DNA from: Elusimicrobiota bacterium
GTDB lineage: Bacteria; Elusimicrobiota; Elusimicrobia; UBA1565
Assembly: GCA_016196755.1 (NCBI GenBank)
Contig: JACPXC010000025.1
Location: 31,719-95,718, forward strand
Direction of reading: 5' to 3'
Length of the DNA stretch: 64,000 nt
Under the pieces are notes generated by a model. That model saw nothing but the letters and a program-made list of their open reading frames with translations, was not told the origin of the DNA and ran no database searches. This document shows positions 10,350-18,294 of the stretch, piece after piece. Every line of letters begins with the position of its first letter. Within the stretch, counting starts at the first letter, position 1. The position numbers and the translations under genes were made by a program.

Positions 10350-11400
10350 ATGCGAAAAACCTCATTGCTCCTCTGGACGGCCGCCCTGCTCGCCCCGGTC
10401 TCCCTCCAGGCCCAAACCCGCGAGTGGATCGCCGTGAAGGACGCCGCCCAGGTCCCCGTCCGCGCTCATGCTTTTAAGCCGATCGAGCCCTATTTCGTGC
10501 CGCACCCCCGGAACGCCTCCTGGCTCTACACGATAGACCGGGGCCGCGTCGGTAAAGAGGCCTCGAGGTCCCATGGCTACCGGCTCATGCGCAGCATGGA
10601 CCATGGCGCCACGTGGGCCAAGCTCGGCGACCTCCCGCCTTTCGCGAAGCCTGACGCCTCGTGGGATTACGGGCGCTTGTATCTTGGTCCGGGCGATGAC
10701 GTGATCGCGACCAGCGGCCAGGGCGCGCCCGGAAAGTACGGGTTGAGCAAGGACGGGTCGCTGGTTCGGCAAAGGCGGCTCCCCCGACAAGGACTACTAC
10801 TACTACGTCACCAGCGAGGACGGGGAGCGTTGGTCGAGCGCGCTCAAGGACGGCCGGGACCGGCGCGTCCCCCAGAACTCCAGCGGCGACGCCGATCATG
10901 TGCAGTTGCGGCTCTGTCATCCGGACGCGGGGCCGTGGGAAGCCAACGCCGTGGGCTGGCTGGTGAAGACGTCGGCGGCCGCCAAGAAGAAGAATCGCGA
11001 CCACCTTTGGGTCCTGGAGCGCGCGGCTCCCGAGCCGGACGTCCGCTACGTCGTGGTCGCCGCCTTCCCCGACGCCTGGGTCCTGCGCTCCGACGACCGC
11101 GGCGCGCGCTGGAAGGAGCTCCTTCACGTCACCGATCCCGCCATCGTCGAAGGCAACCTGTCCCTCGTGAAGATGCGGACCTTCTGCGGGCGCCCCGAGC
11201 TCTTCATCGGCGCCTACCGGAAGCTGTACTTCAGCCCGGACCGGGGGGAGACGAAGAAGGTGGTCAAAGACGTGGGGCCGCCCACGACCGCGGACGGCGA
11301 ACAGCCGGCCTTCAGCGAACTGCGCGGGTCCGCGGGCAGTCCGAGGACGGTCTACGCGGAAGTGATGGACCTTAGAGAGTTCGAAGCGACGGCCGATTAG
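10350..11400 (+). pseudogene. Exported BNR/Asp-box repeat protein, frameshifted
   Basis: Signal peptide (MRKTSLLLWTAALLAPVSLQA) followed by sialidase-type Asp-boxes: SMDHGATW, SDDRGARW and a degenerate SPDRGET. These suggest a beta-propeller exported protein of unknown ligand. The frame breaks near 10755-10765. The upstream frame runs to about GLSKDGS, and the downstream frame resumes with WFGKGGSPDKD and continues to the TAG at 11398, consistent with one inserted base. Read as one protein it would be about 350 residues. It is either a true pseudogene or an assembly/sequencing error; the otherwise intact downstream frame makes either recent. Confidence 0.75.
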
Positions 11401-11476
11401 CGGGATGCGGTTTCCCTGAAGTCACTCCAAGACTTGCGTCGACAAAAGGACGGTCTCGCGATGGCGGCAACCTGAG

Positions 11477-11581
11477 ATGTGCACCATGGATTGTCGGCCG
11501 GGGACCATGGACTGCGGCATGGGCTCCTGCGTGGTCGTGGAAGGGCGATGCGAAGTGAAGTGGCGCGAGGGCGGGGGCTGA
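11477..11581 (+). CDS. Possible small Cys-rich protein
   Basis: A 34-codon frame (start MCTMDC, containing DCGMGSC and EGRCEVKW) carries five cysteines in short spacing and ends 3 nt before the DUF3147 gene. The same frame is open upstream back to a stop at 11417-11419 and includes another Cys, so this may be the tail of a degraded secreted Cys-rich protein rather than an intact gene. No ribosome site is obvious. Confidence 0.3.
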   Translation: MCTMDCRPGTMDCGMGSCVVVEGRCEVKWREGGG

Positions 11582-11584
11582 CTG

Positions 11585-11908
11585 ATGTTCTGGGTCAAGA
11601 CGGCTTTGTCGGCTCTGCTGATCGCGGGTTCATCGGAAGTGGCGAAGCGCTCTACGGTGCTGGGGGCGTTGATCGCTTCGCTGCCGCTGACGTCGGTGTT
11701 GGCGATGGTTTGGCTTTATGCGGAGACGAAGGATAAGGGGGCGGTGGCGGGGTTTTCGATGTCGGTGTTCTGGGCGGTGTTGGTGTGTTTGCCGATGTTC
11801 CCGGTTTTATCCTGGCTGCTTAAGAGGGGGGTGGGGTTTGCTCCGGCTCTGCTCGCGTCCTGCGGGGTGGCGGTGGTGGGGTACTGGGGCTATCTGGCAT
11901 CGAAGTAG
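11585..11908 (+). CDS. DUF3147 family membrane protein
   Basis: 107-residue protein with four hydrophobic segments. The pattern SEVAKRSTVLGALIASLPL and SVLAMVWLYAET matches the DUF3147 inner-membrane family closely. Function is unknown in the family. The ATG follows the small Cys-rich frame by 3 nt. Confidence 0.8.
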   Translation: MFWVKTALSALLIAGSSEVAKRSTVLGALIASLPLTSVLAMVWLYAETKDKGAVAGFSMSVFWAVLVCLPMFPVLSWLLKRGVGFAPALLASCGVAVVGYWGYLASK

Positions 11909-11948
11909 CCGCGCTTCGCGAGGTAGCCCATTGCTGTGAAGAAGGCCA

Positions 11949-12050
11949 ATGGCCCTATTACCCCTCCTCCGCTCCGAAATCCTCCGCCTCCGCGACCCCA
12001 AAAAAGCCGCCGGCATGGCCGCCTACATGAAGTCCAGCCTCAGCCTCTTG
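11949..12050 (+). pseudogene. 5' stub of an AlkD-like DNA alkylation repair gene
   Basis: From the ATG at 11949 the frame gives LRSEILRLRDPKKAAGM then AAYMKS. This strongly resembles the N-terminus of AlkD-type HEAT-repeat DNA glycosylases (EL..L.DPE+AAGM..YMKS). Homology stops just after YMKS (about 12038), where AT-rich sequence of the toxin-antitoxin islet begins, and the frame ends at a stop near 12100. The rest of the gene is absent from the window, so it was cut by insertion or deletion. Confidence 0.6.
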
Positions 12051-12070
12051 ACCGAAAAATTACTACATGT

Positions 12071-12112
12071 TATACTTTCACCATCCAGTGAAAATAGATA
12101 CTAAAGTGAAAT
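12071..12112 (+). promoter_or_regulatory. -10 box and GTGAAA inverted/direct repeats before the AbiEi-like gene
   Basis: TATACT (12071-12076) is followed by TTTCAC (12076-12081), its complement GTGAAA (12088-12093) and a third GTGAAA (12106-12111). Repeats overlapping the start region suit autoregulation, which is known for AbiEi-type antitoxins. Operator function is inferred. Confidence 0.4.
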
Positions 12113-13191
12113 TTGCTACGGGCAGAAAAAAACCCCTTATCGAACGGGCGAATTCGCAGCTCCAGACTCTATTCCAGTCATTGGGGCTCTCAGCGGTTCA
12201 AATGCCCAGGCGCATTTCGAAAAAGTATTTCTGGGATCGTGCTTATTACAGCAGCTTAAAGGGCCTGTCATTCGAGTTGGGACTCTGCGCTAGGCCGACG
12301 TCGGAGCCTCGCCGCATCTACGAATTGATGGGGCAGCTTCAACTTCTCGCAGATGAGGAGGAGAAGAGAGCCCACCCGCTTTTTTTCGCCCCTTATATCG
12401 GAGAGCGCTCGGCGCAGCTCTGCCGCCAGGCCGGGATAGGTTATTTCGATGAGATGGGAAACTGTTGGATCAGCTATAAGACCATTCTGATTTCTAGATC
12501 CGTCGATGTGAAGCCGACCGCTCCGCGTCGACAGAGCCGGCAGTTGTTCGCGCCCAAGTCCACGAGAGTCGTCCGCGCCCTGTTATCCGACCCAGCCAAG
12601 GGATGGCATCAAAGCGAACTCGCCAAAGAGGTGGGAATCAGTCTGGGTTTGGTCAATCGGGTCGTGCAGCGCCTCTTGGGGGAGGCGTATATCAAGATGG
12701 CGGAGAACCGCATCCATCTGAAAGACCCGAAAGCCCTCCTCAATGAGTGGGTGAAAGCCGTCGCCTTGCAGGATACTCCCGCCACCGAGTATTATTCGCC
12801 CGAGCCGCTTCAACAGCTCGAGCAGCGCATGGATGAGCTCAGCAAGAAAGAGGGATTCCAATATGCCTTGACGCTGTTCGCGGGAGCCCGTTACCGGGCA
12901 CCATTCGTTCGGATCAATAGGCTCCATGCCTATGTCCAGGGGGACGTCGAATCCATCACCCGAGAACTGGGACTGAAGCCGGTTTCCTCGGGCGGGAACG
13001 TCTTGCTTATCCCGACTCCCGATGAGGGCGTTTTCTTCAAGATGTCGCGCGTCCAGGACCGGAACATCGTTTCCGATGTGCAGTTGTATGTGGATTTGAA
13101 GAACGCGCACGGCCGAGGCGAAGAGCAGGCCGAAGCCGTCGCGCAGCGCTGCCTGCGGCCGATCATGGGTGACGGAGCCGCCGCGCAGTGA
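12088..13191 (+). CDS. AbiEi-like antitoxin / winged-helix regulator
   Basis: About 367 residues with a central winged helix-turn-helix (VVRALLSDPAKGWHQSELAK then EVGISLGLVNRVVQRLLGEA). It matches type IV toxin-antitoxin AbiEi-family antitoxins, which repress the operon and neutralise the partner toxin. It overlaps the nucleotidyltransferase gene by 4 nt (GTGA). The start is uncertain: an ATG at 12067 precedes the -10-like TATACT, so I prefer the GTG at 12088. Base composition near the start is clearly more AT-rich than the surroundings, supporting acquisition. Confidence 0.78.
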   Translation: MKIDTKVKFATGRKKPLIERANSQLQTLFQSLGLSAVQMPRRISKKYFWDRAYYSSLKGLSFELGLCARPTSEPRRIYELMGQLQLLADEEEKRAHPLFFAPYIGERSAQLCRQAGIGYFDEMGNCWISYKTILISRSVDVKPTAPRRQSRQLFAPKSTRVVRALLSDPAKGWHQSELAKEVGISLGLVNRVVQRLLGEAYIKMAENRIHLKDPKALLNEWVKAVALQDTPATEYYSPEPLQQLEQRMDELSKKEGFQYALTLFAGARYRAPFVRINRLHAYVQGDVESITRELGLKPVSSGGNVLLIPTPDEGVFFKMSRVQDRNIVSDVQLYVDLKNAHGRGEEQAEAVAQRCLRPIMGDGAAAQ

Positions 13192-14030
13192 ACAGAAACG
13201 AGTACCCCGCGGACGAGACTCAAGCCGCCATCATGGTCCTGGCCGAGCTGTTGACCTATCTTGGTCCCTATCGCAACGACATCGTCGTCATCGGCGGCTG
13301 GGTCCCATTTTTTCTGACCCAGAACGTAGTGGTTGATGAGCCGCATGTCGGCTCGTTAGACGTGGATCTCGCCTTGAATATCGCCAGGATCGCGGATGCC
13401 GCCTACGCCCGCATCGAAGAGATACTTGACGAACGCGGCTTCAAGCATCGTCTGGACGCCAAGGGCAGCGTCATCCCGCACAGCTACGTCCGGCAGGTCA
13501 AAAATGCCGCCGGCCAGGAGTTCGACGTTCAGGTCGATTTTCTCGCGCCTGAATACGGCGGGACCGCGAGATCCAAGCGACATCAACGGGTTCAGGGCCT
13601 TCTCGCGCATAAGGCGCGCGGCAGCGACCTGGTCTTCGAGAATTTTGAGGAGAGGGATATCGAGGCGGTGCTTCCCAATGGAGCCAAGCGCCTGGTCAAG
13701 GCCAAGATCGCCGACCCTCTATCCTGCGTGGTGATGAAGGCGATCGCCTTTCGAGAGAGGGCGCATGAGAAGGACGCCTACGATCTATACATCGTCTGCA
13801 AATACTGCCCCGACGGCAAGGAGCGGATCGCGGAGGGGATGAGGCAGAACAAGGACAGCAAGCTCGTCCAAGAGGCGCTTGTGGTCTTGCGCAAGGAGTT
13901 TGCCGCCATGGACTCCTTGGGACCTGTTTCGGCGGCTGATTTCATGCAGGAAACCGACGCGACGGCCCGGGCCGTTCGTTGCAGAGATGTGCTCGAAACC
14001 ATTCAGGCAGTCTTGGCTCTTGTTGAGTGA
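13188..14030 (+). CDS. AbiEii-like nucleotidyltransferase toxin
   Basis: 280-residue protein with a DNA-polymerase-beta-type nucleotidyltransferase signature: GGW in VVIGGWVPFF followed by LDVDLAL, the G-G...D-x-D metal site. The downstream KIADPLSCVVMKAIAFRERA and HEKDAYDLY segments are typical of the AbiEii/AbiGii family, in which toxins modify tRNA or other acceptors. The GTG start overlaps the antitoxin stop. The stop is 21 nt from the convergent hipA stop. No catalytic change is visible, so it should be active. Confidence 0.82.
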   Translation: MNRNEYPADETQAAIMVLAELLTYLGPYRNDIVVIGGWVPFFLTQNVVVDEPHVGSLDVDLALNIARIADAAYARIEEILDERGFKHRLDAKGSVIPHSYVRQVKNAAGQEFDVQVDFLAPEYGGTARSKRHQRVQGLLAHKARGSDLVFENFEERDIEAVLPNGAKRLVKAKIADPLSCVVMKAIAFRERAHEKDAYDLYIVCKYCPDGKERIAEGMRQNKDSKLVQEALVVLRKEFAAMDSLGPVSAADFMQETDATARAVRCRDVLETIQAVLALVE

Positions 14031-14051
14031 TTGCGGGAAGAATCAGGGATG

Positions 14052-15269
14052 CTACAGCTTCGGGAAGGAGGAGGCGATCTCGCGCATCCCGGCCGCCGAG
14101 ACGCCGGCCTCGCGGGCGAACTCCTCCCAGCGGCCGACGGCGGCCCGGACTTCGTCGATGACGGTCGCGGTCCGGGGCCGTGCCACCCCCACAGTCTCGG
14201 CCAGGCGGAGGATGTGGGCCCGCCCGGGGTTCTTACCCTCGCCGGCGAGGGTCATCGTGTGCTCCGCGCCGGGGCCGGCGGCGTAGACGAGGTCATAGGC
14301 GGGGGACAGGTTCCATTCGCTGCGGGCATCGTCAAAGACGAAGGCGAAGTTCTTCACATGGTCGTCGCGGTTGTGCGCGAGGACGTTGAACGTCATCCGG
14401 CGCAGGACCCGGATGACATCCCGGTGGTCACGCGTCAGCGCCGACGCGGCCTTGAAGAGGTCGGCGTAGTCGGCGGAGGGAATCCGGAAATTCGACTGAA
14501 TGAGGTTCCCGAAGGTGTGGACGTGGAAGCGCCTGTTCCCGTCCCGGTCGAAGCGCTTGACGCCGAAAAATCGGCCCGCGGCGGTCTCGAAGAGGCGGGT
14601 CGGCGGCATGTCGATGCCGGCCGCGGCGGCCATGAGGGCGTAGGCGTACTCGACGGGCCCGGCGTCGGCCAGGTCCGCCCTGGCGGGGAACTTGACCAGC
14701 CAGGCCTCAAAGCCCTCGGGCAGGTCGTCGACCCCCGAGAGGATGCGCTCACCCTGGACGCCGACCAGGACCTTGGGGCGCGCCCCTCCGGGGGAGCCGC
14801 CCGCCCGCAATAGCTGCGGCAGGACCTCGCCGGCGTCTCCGGCCAAGAGCTGCTGCGACCGGCGGGCGAGCTCCGCCAGGTCGAGGGCGGCCGCGTCCCC
14901 CGCGCCGCTTTCGGCCGGCGGGTGGTAGGTCAGGGCCCCCATCGTTCGCGTGCCCAGCCAGGCGAGGCGCTCGAGGGGACCGATCTCGGCGGGTCTCTTT
15001 CCGAGTGAACGGAAATGCCGGTCCATCAGCAAGAGGCCCCAGCCGTCGGGGAGCGAGTCGTCGAAGAGGCCCGGCAGCGGACCGAACTCGAGGTCCCGGT
15101 GCTCGAAGAGCGCCTCTTCGAATGGGAGGCGCCGGGGAGAGAGGTTCCAGCCGGAGGCAAGGAACCCCCGGTCGTACTCAAAGTAGACGCGCCCGCGCTC
15201 CGAAGCCAGGGTCCCGACGGCGAGCGACTCGGCGGGGGTGCGAGTGAAGCGGACGGAGAGTTTCCTCAA
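14052..15269 (-). CDS. hipA: HipA-family serine/threonine kinase toxin
   Basis: 405-residue HipA-like kinase. HipA family members phosphorylate aminoacyl-tRNA synthetases or other targets and cause growth arrest. The N-terminal HipA_N region includes LPGLFDDSLPDGWG. A Ser/Gly-rich P-loop (GGSPGGARPK, S159) could autophosphorylate. The catalytic loop is AHNRDDHVKNFAF (D302/D303, N307) and the metal-binding segment LSPAYDLVY. It starts at TTG, overlapping the hipB stop by 4 nt. All key motifs are intact. Confidence 0.9.
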   Translation of the reverse strand: MRKLSVRFTRTPAESLAVGTLASERGRVYFEYDRGFLASGWNLSPRRLPFEEALFEHRDLEFGPLPGLFDDSLPDGWGLLLMDRHFRSLGKRPAEIGPLERLAWLGTRTMGALTYHPPAESGAGDAAALDLAELARRSQQLLAGDAGEVLPQLLRAGGSPGGARPKVLVGVQGERILSGVDDLPEGFEAWLVKFPARADLADAGPVEYAYALMAAAAGIDMPPTRLFETAAGRFFGVKRFDRDGNRRFHVHTFGNLIQSNFRIPSADYADLFKAASALTRDHRDVIRVLRRMTFNVLAHNRDDHVKNFAFVFDDARSEWNLSPAYDLVYAAGPGAEHTMTLAGEGKNPGRAHILRLAETVGVARPRTATVIDEVRAAVGRWEEFAREAGVSAAGMREIASSFPKL

Positions 15270-15583
15270 ACCCGCCCCCGTCGGCGCGGGGGTTTCGCGG
15301 CCCTTTCTTCGAGTTCGGCTAGGCTGCGCGCGGCCGTCGGCTGCAAGAGCCCTTTGAAATCATCGAGGCGGGACAGAGAGTGGGCGGCCTTGAGGAGCAA
15401 ATCCAGGGAAGCCTTGCCAGTGTTTTCGAAGCGTTTAAGGGATGCCGGCGAGATGCCGGAGCGCTCCGCCAGCGTGTTGCGCGTCCACCCCTTCGACAGG
15501 CGCAGGGACCGCAAGCGGCTAGCTAAAGCCAATCCAGCCTCTGCGGGATCTTCCGTGTTAATAGTGTTTAATATATTGTCCAT
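15266..15583 (-). CDS. hipB: HipB-like XRE-family antitoxin
   Basis: 105 residues with an XRE helix-turn-helix (LRLSKGWTRNTLAERSGIS then SLKRFENTG) and a basic C-terminal tail, RRRGRV. HipB proteins bind operators and the HipA toxin. It is first in the hipBA operon and coupled to hipA. The start at ATG 15583 lies in strikingly AT-rich DNA (15540-15630), unlike the rest of the window. Confidence 0.88.
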   Translation of the reverse strand: MDNILNTINTEDPAEAGLALASRLRSLRLSKGWTRNTLAERSGISPASLKRFENTGKASLDLLLKAAHSLSRLDDFKGLLQPTAARSLAELEERAAKPPRRRGRV

Positions 15584-15613
15584 TAAATCATAAAATTAGT
15601 AATAAAAGATAAT

Positions 15614-15623
15614 TAGATATCTA
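15614..15623. promoter_or_regulatory. Palindrome upstream of hipBA, candidate HipB operator
   Basis: TAGATATCTA is a perfect 10-bp palindrome about 30 bp upstream of hipB, next to TACAAT on the minus strand. HipB-type regulators bind such short palindromes. Only one copy is seen. Confidence 0.35.
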
Positions 15624-15639
15624 TATTGTAAACCGCAAG

Positions 15640-15786
15640 CGCATCCCCGTCAAGAGCCCGACGAGGGAGACGAGCTGGATCGGGGGCTTCTCCATGCAGT
15701 TGGGGGGGAACCTCATCCATCTCCTGGTCGTCGTCGCCTTGGTCAGCCTGATATTCAGGATATTCAGCGGCGGTAAGATCCCTTAG
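15640..15786 (+). pseudogene. 3' remnant of an Lmo0937/DUF5670-like membrane protein
   Basis: The frame ending at TAG 15784-15786 reads TSWIGGFSMQLGGNLIHLLV then VVALVSLIFRIFSGG. This resembles the second half of the tiny Lmo0937-type (DUF5670) membrane proteins (GGFIHILLVIA...IR). The first hydrophobic helix is missing, and AT-rich DNA replaces it just upstream of about 15640. The first usable ATG (15694) would give 30 residues. It marks the right edge of the toxin-antitoxin islet. Confidence 0.45.
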
Positions 15787-16820
15787 GGCTTCAGGCGTAG
15801 GCGCAGCTCCGCCACGGCCTTGGCGTCCACCGAGCCCACTCGGATGGCGTCCAAGGCCGCTTTGGCTCCCGCCATGTCGCCGGCTTTGATGAGCGCCCTG
15901 GCGAGCTCCATAGCCGCCGCCCCCGCGTCCTCCTCGATGCCGTTGGTCTTGTCGCCGTTGGCCGCGACTTCTTCGATAGCCTGCTCATGGAACGCCAGGA
16001 CCCCTTTCCAGACCTCGGCGGCCTTGCCGGGCTGTTTCGAGTGTTCCAAAGCCCTGGCCAGTCCCTTCTGAGTCTCCAAAGAAGCGTCCGGGAGAGCCGC
16101 CGCTCTCTGATAGGCCGCTAGACTCTCCGTCGGCTTGCCCAGCTCTCTCAAGAGCTCGCCCTGGGCCATCACCAGATCCTCGCCCTCGGGAAGCTTGGCC
16201 AACTCCGCCAATGCCTCCTCCCTTCGTCCCGCCTTGCGATAGGTGTCGACCACCTCGGACACCAGGTGTCCGTGATGAGGATCGAGCGTCAAAGCCTTGT
16301 TGAGGTACTTGAGCGACTCGCTCAAGTCCTTGTCGAAGGATTTGTGGAGGAAGGCCAGCTCTCTCCACGCCTCGCGGTCGGTGGGGTCGATGCTCACCCG
16401 CTGTTCGAGCTTCGCCGAGGCTTCCGCGACCTTGCCCTTGCCCAGCAGCTTGTGGATGCTCTGGAAGTCCGGCAGGGCTTTTCTTTTGGCGGTGGCCTGG
16501 TCGATGCTCTTGGAGAGCTTGTGGGCCCCGTCCAAGGCTGACTTGGCCGCCTTCAAGGCCGCGTCGAAGTCCTTCTCGGTGTGGGGGCCCTTCCCGGCCG
16601 CACCGATCCTCAGACCCAGCGAAGGGACCGTCGTCGATAAGGCCGGCGCGGCCACGGCGGGAGGTCTCGCGGGCCTGAGCGACATGATGGGCGCCGTCGA
16701 AACGGGTTGGTCTTCCGTCAACGCCGCCGAGAGCGGAGGAAGCGTCGTCTCTTCCATCGGAGGGGGTTCTTTCTTGGAACAGGCGGTGAGGAGGAGAAGG
16801 AGGGGGAGTACTTTCCTCAT
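15783..16820 (-). CDS. TPR-repeat lipoprotein
   Basis: 345 residues starting MRKVLPLLLLLTACSKKEP, with a lipobox (LLTAC) indicating a lipid-anchored protein. A Pro-rich linker follows, then several tetratricopeptide repeats (for example DREAWRELAFLHKSFDKDLS and LKYLNKALTLDPHHGHL). TPR lipoproteins often scaffold polysaccharide synthesis or export. It is the last gene of the seven-gene glycan operon and its ATG overlaps the SGNH stop (ATGA). The longer upstream frame was rejected because it hides the signal sequence. Confidence 0.8.
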   Translation of the reverse strand: MRKVLPLLLLLTACSKKEPPPMEETTLPPLSAALTEDQPVSTAPIMSLRPARPPAVAAPALSTTVPSLGLRIGAAGKGPHTEKDFDAALKAAKSALDGAHKLSKSIDQATAKRKALPDFQSIHKLLGKGKVAEASAKLEQRVSIDPTDREAWRELAFLHKSFDKDLSESLKYLNKALTLDPHHGHLVSEVVDTYRKAGRREEALAELAKLPEGEDLVMAQGELLRELGKPTESLAAYQRAAALPDASLETQKGLARALEHSKQPGKAAEVWKGVLAFHEQAIEEVAANGDKTNGIEEDAGAAAMELARALIKAGDMAGAKAALDAIRVGSVDAKAVAELRLRLKP

Positions 16821-17878
16821 AGCTTGTCCTTGAGCAACCCGTAGAGCGCCTCGCCGGCCACGCGATGGCCTTTCTCGGTCCAATGCCCGTCCACCGGGTA
16901 GATGTAGTGGCCGGTCAGCTCGAACTTGGGACGGATGTCGAGGAAGCGCACCCCCGACTTCTTGGCCGTTTCCCAGGAGTAGTCATAACCCCCGCGGTTG
17001 GGGCCGCCGTTCTCGGTGAAGGATGTCGCATAGAGGTTCGGGGCTTCTTTCTTCATCTCGGCCAGGAGGTAGGGGAACAATCTCTCCGCATAGGCGTTGT
17101 CGACCTTCTGCTCGAAGGAGGCCGTCGGGCTGAGCTTCACGTAGTAGAAGTCCTCGAAGTACTTGTAGAAGAACGAGTGCTTTCTCATCCACGCGAACGC
17201 CCCGCCGGCCTTGGCCTGCCCGGAGACCGTTCTACACCCGCCCTCGCAGTCGATGTACTCGAAGTACTCCAGGTCGAACTTGCCGGCCGGGATGTTGGTC
17301 GGTCTGAGCTTCCCGTCTTCGAGGAAGAACGCCGGCTTGCTGTAGAGGCGATGGCGGTTCTTGACCGTCACCACGTCCGGGAAGTCGTTGTCCGAGAACA
17401 TGTAGAGGACGAGATCGGGTTTGAGTCTGGGGACCAGTCTCTTTACGAGGAGATACACCTGGTCCGCCCCGTAGCCCCTCACCCCGGCGTTGTAGACCTT
17501 TACCGGCTTGCCGGCTTCAGCGAAGGAGCGCTCAAGGACCGCCGGGTAGGTCTCGTTGTCGTCGACCTCCTGGCCTACCGTCGTCGAGTCGCCCACGATG
17601 AGGATCTTCTTGGCGTTAGCGGGGGGCTGTCCACCCGTGCTCCTAAAGCCCTGCTCGTCGAAGGAGACCTCGCCCTTGTAGCCGTGCTGGCGGCTGTGGA
17701 AGGTGCCCTTGGAGCCCGGCACGTGGAACCAGCCGAGCTCCGCGTCGTAGGTCCAGAACTTGCTCTCCGCGCTCTCGGCGTCCTGGGCCGGGAACATCTT
17801 GATGGTGGCCTCGGCCAATGCCAAGGGTAGGATGATCGTTAAGAGACCACGGAGGAACCGTCCTACCAGCTGTGCCAT
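16817..17878 (-). CDS. SGNH/GDSL-family hydrolase or acyltransferase
   Basis: 353 residues with an N-terminal membrane anchor. The SGNH blocks are visible: block I VGDSTTVG (S98), block III around FSDND (N164) and a C-terminal DGHWTEKGH carrying the Asp-His pair. Such exported proteins acetylate or deacetylate surface glycans. SGNH proteins commonly sit beside NodU-type carbamoyltransferases and DUF5989 proteins, as here. Whether it adds or removes acyl groups cannot be read from sequence. Its 5' end overlaps the upstream membrane gene by 16 nt. Confidence 0.82.
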   Translation of the reverse strand: MAQLVGRFLRGLLTIILPLALAEATIKMFPAQDAESAESKFWTYDAELGWFHVPGSKGTFHSRQHGYKGEVSFDEQGFRSTGGQPPANAKKILIVGDSTTVGQEVDDNETYPAVLERSFAEAGKPVKVYNAGVRGYGADQVYLLVKRLVPRLKPDLVLYMFSDNDFPDVVTVKNRHRLYSKPAFFLEDGKLRPTNIPAGKFDLEYFEYIDCEGGCRTVSGQAKAGGAFAWMRKHSFFYKYFEDFYYVKLSPTASFEQKVDNAYAERLFPYLLAEMKKEAPNLYATSFTENGGPNRGGYDYSWETAKKSGVRFLDIRPKFELTGHYIYPVDGHWTEKGHRVAGEALYGLLKDKL

Positions 17879-18294
17879 TCTTCCTCTTCTTGGACGGCGG
17901 ATGTTTTGGGAGGGGGACCGCCTTTTCTATAGAACTGCGCTATGACGATGCCCGTCACCGCTCCCGTGGCCACCGCGTTGACCGCGGCCAGGATGAAGGG
18001 GAAGTCCAGCGGCACCCACCAGACCGCGCGGATGGAGAGCCCGATAGGCACGAACTTCATGAGCCCCATCAGCGCCCCGAAGCGCGCTCCTTCCACCACC
18101 CAATGACGCCCCTTGTAGCCCATCGGGAAGATGATGGCCATCAGCCCCCCGTAGATCAGGTGATGGAGGAAGATCAGCTCCTTGATCGGCTCGGGCCGGG
18201 CGAAATCCACCACGTGCATCTGCCAGGTCAGGGAGTAGAAGGCCGTGTCCAAGAAGAACGAGACGGCCGCGGCGGCTAAAGCGGCGGATATCAT
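17863..18294 (-). CDS. Hypothetical four-helix membrane protein
   Basis: 143 residues with about four hydrophobic segments and an acidic C-terminal tail (QEEEEWHSW). I do not recognise the family. It overlaps both neighbours (4 nt with the GT2 fusion stop, 16 nt with the SGNH start), so it belongs to the operon and may be a membrane partner of the SGNH protein or the synthase. Confidence 0.75.
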   Translation of the reverse strand: MISAALAAAAVSFFLDTAFYSLTWQMHVVDFARPEPIKELIFLHHLIYGGLMAIIFPMGYKGRHWVVEGARFGALMGLMKFVPIGLSIRAVWWVPLDFPFILAAVNAVATGAVTGIVIAQFYRKGGPPPKTSAVQEEEEWHSW

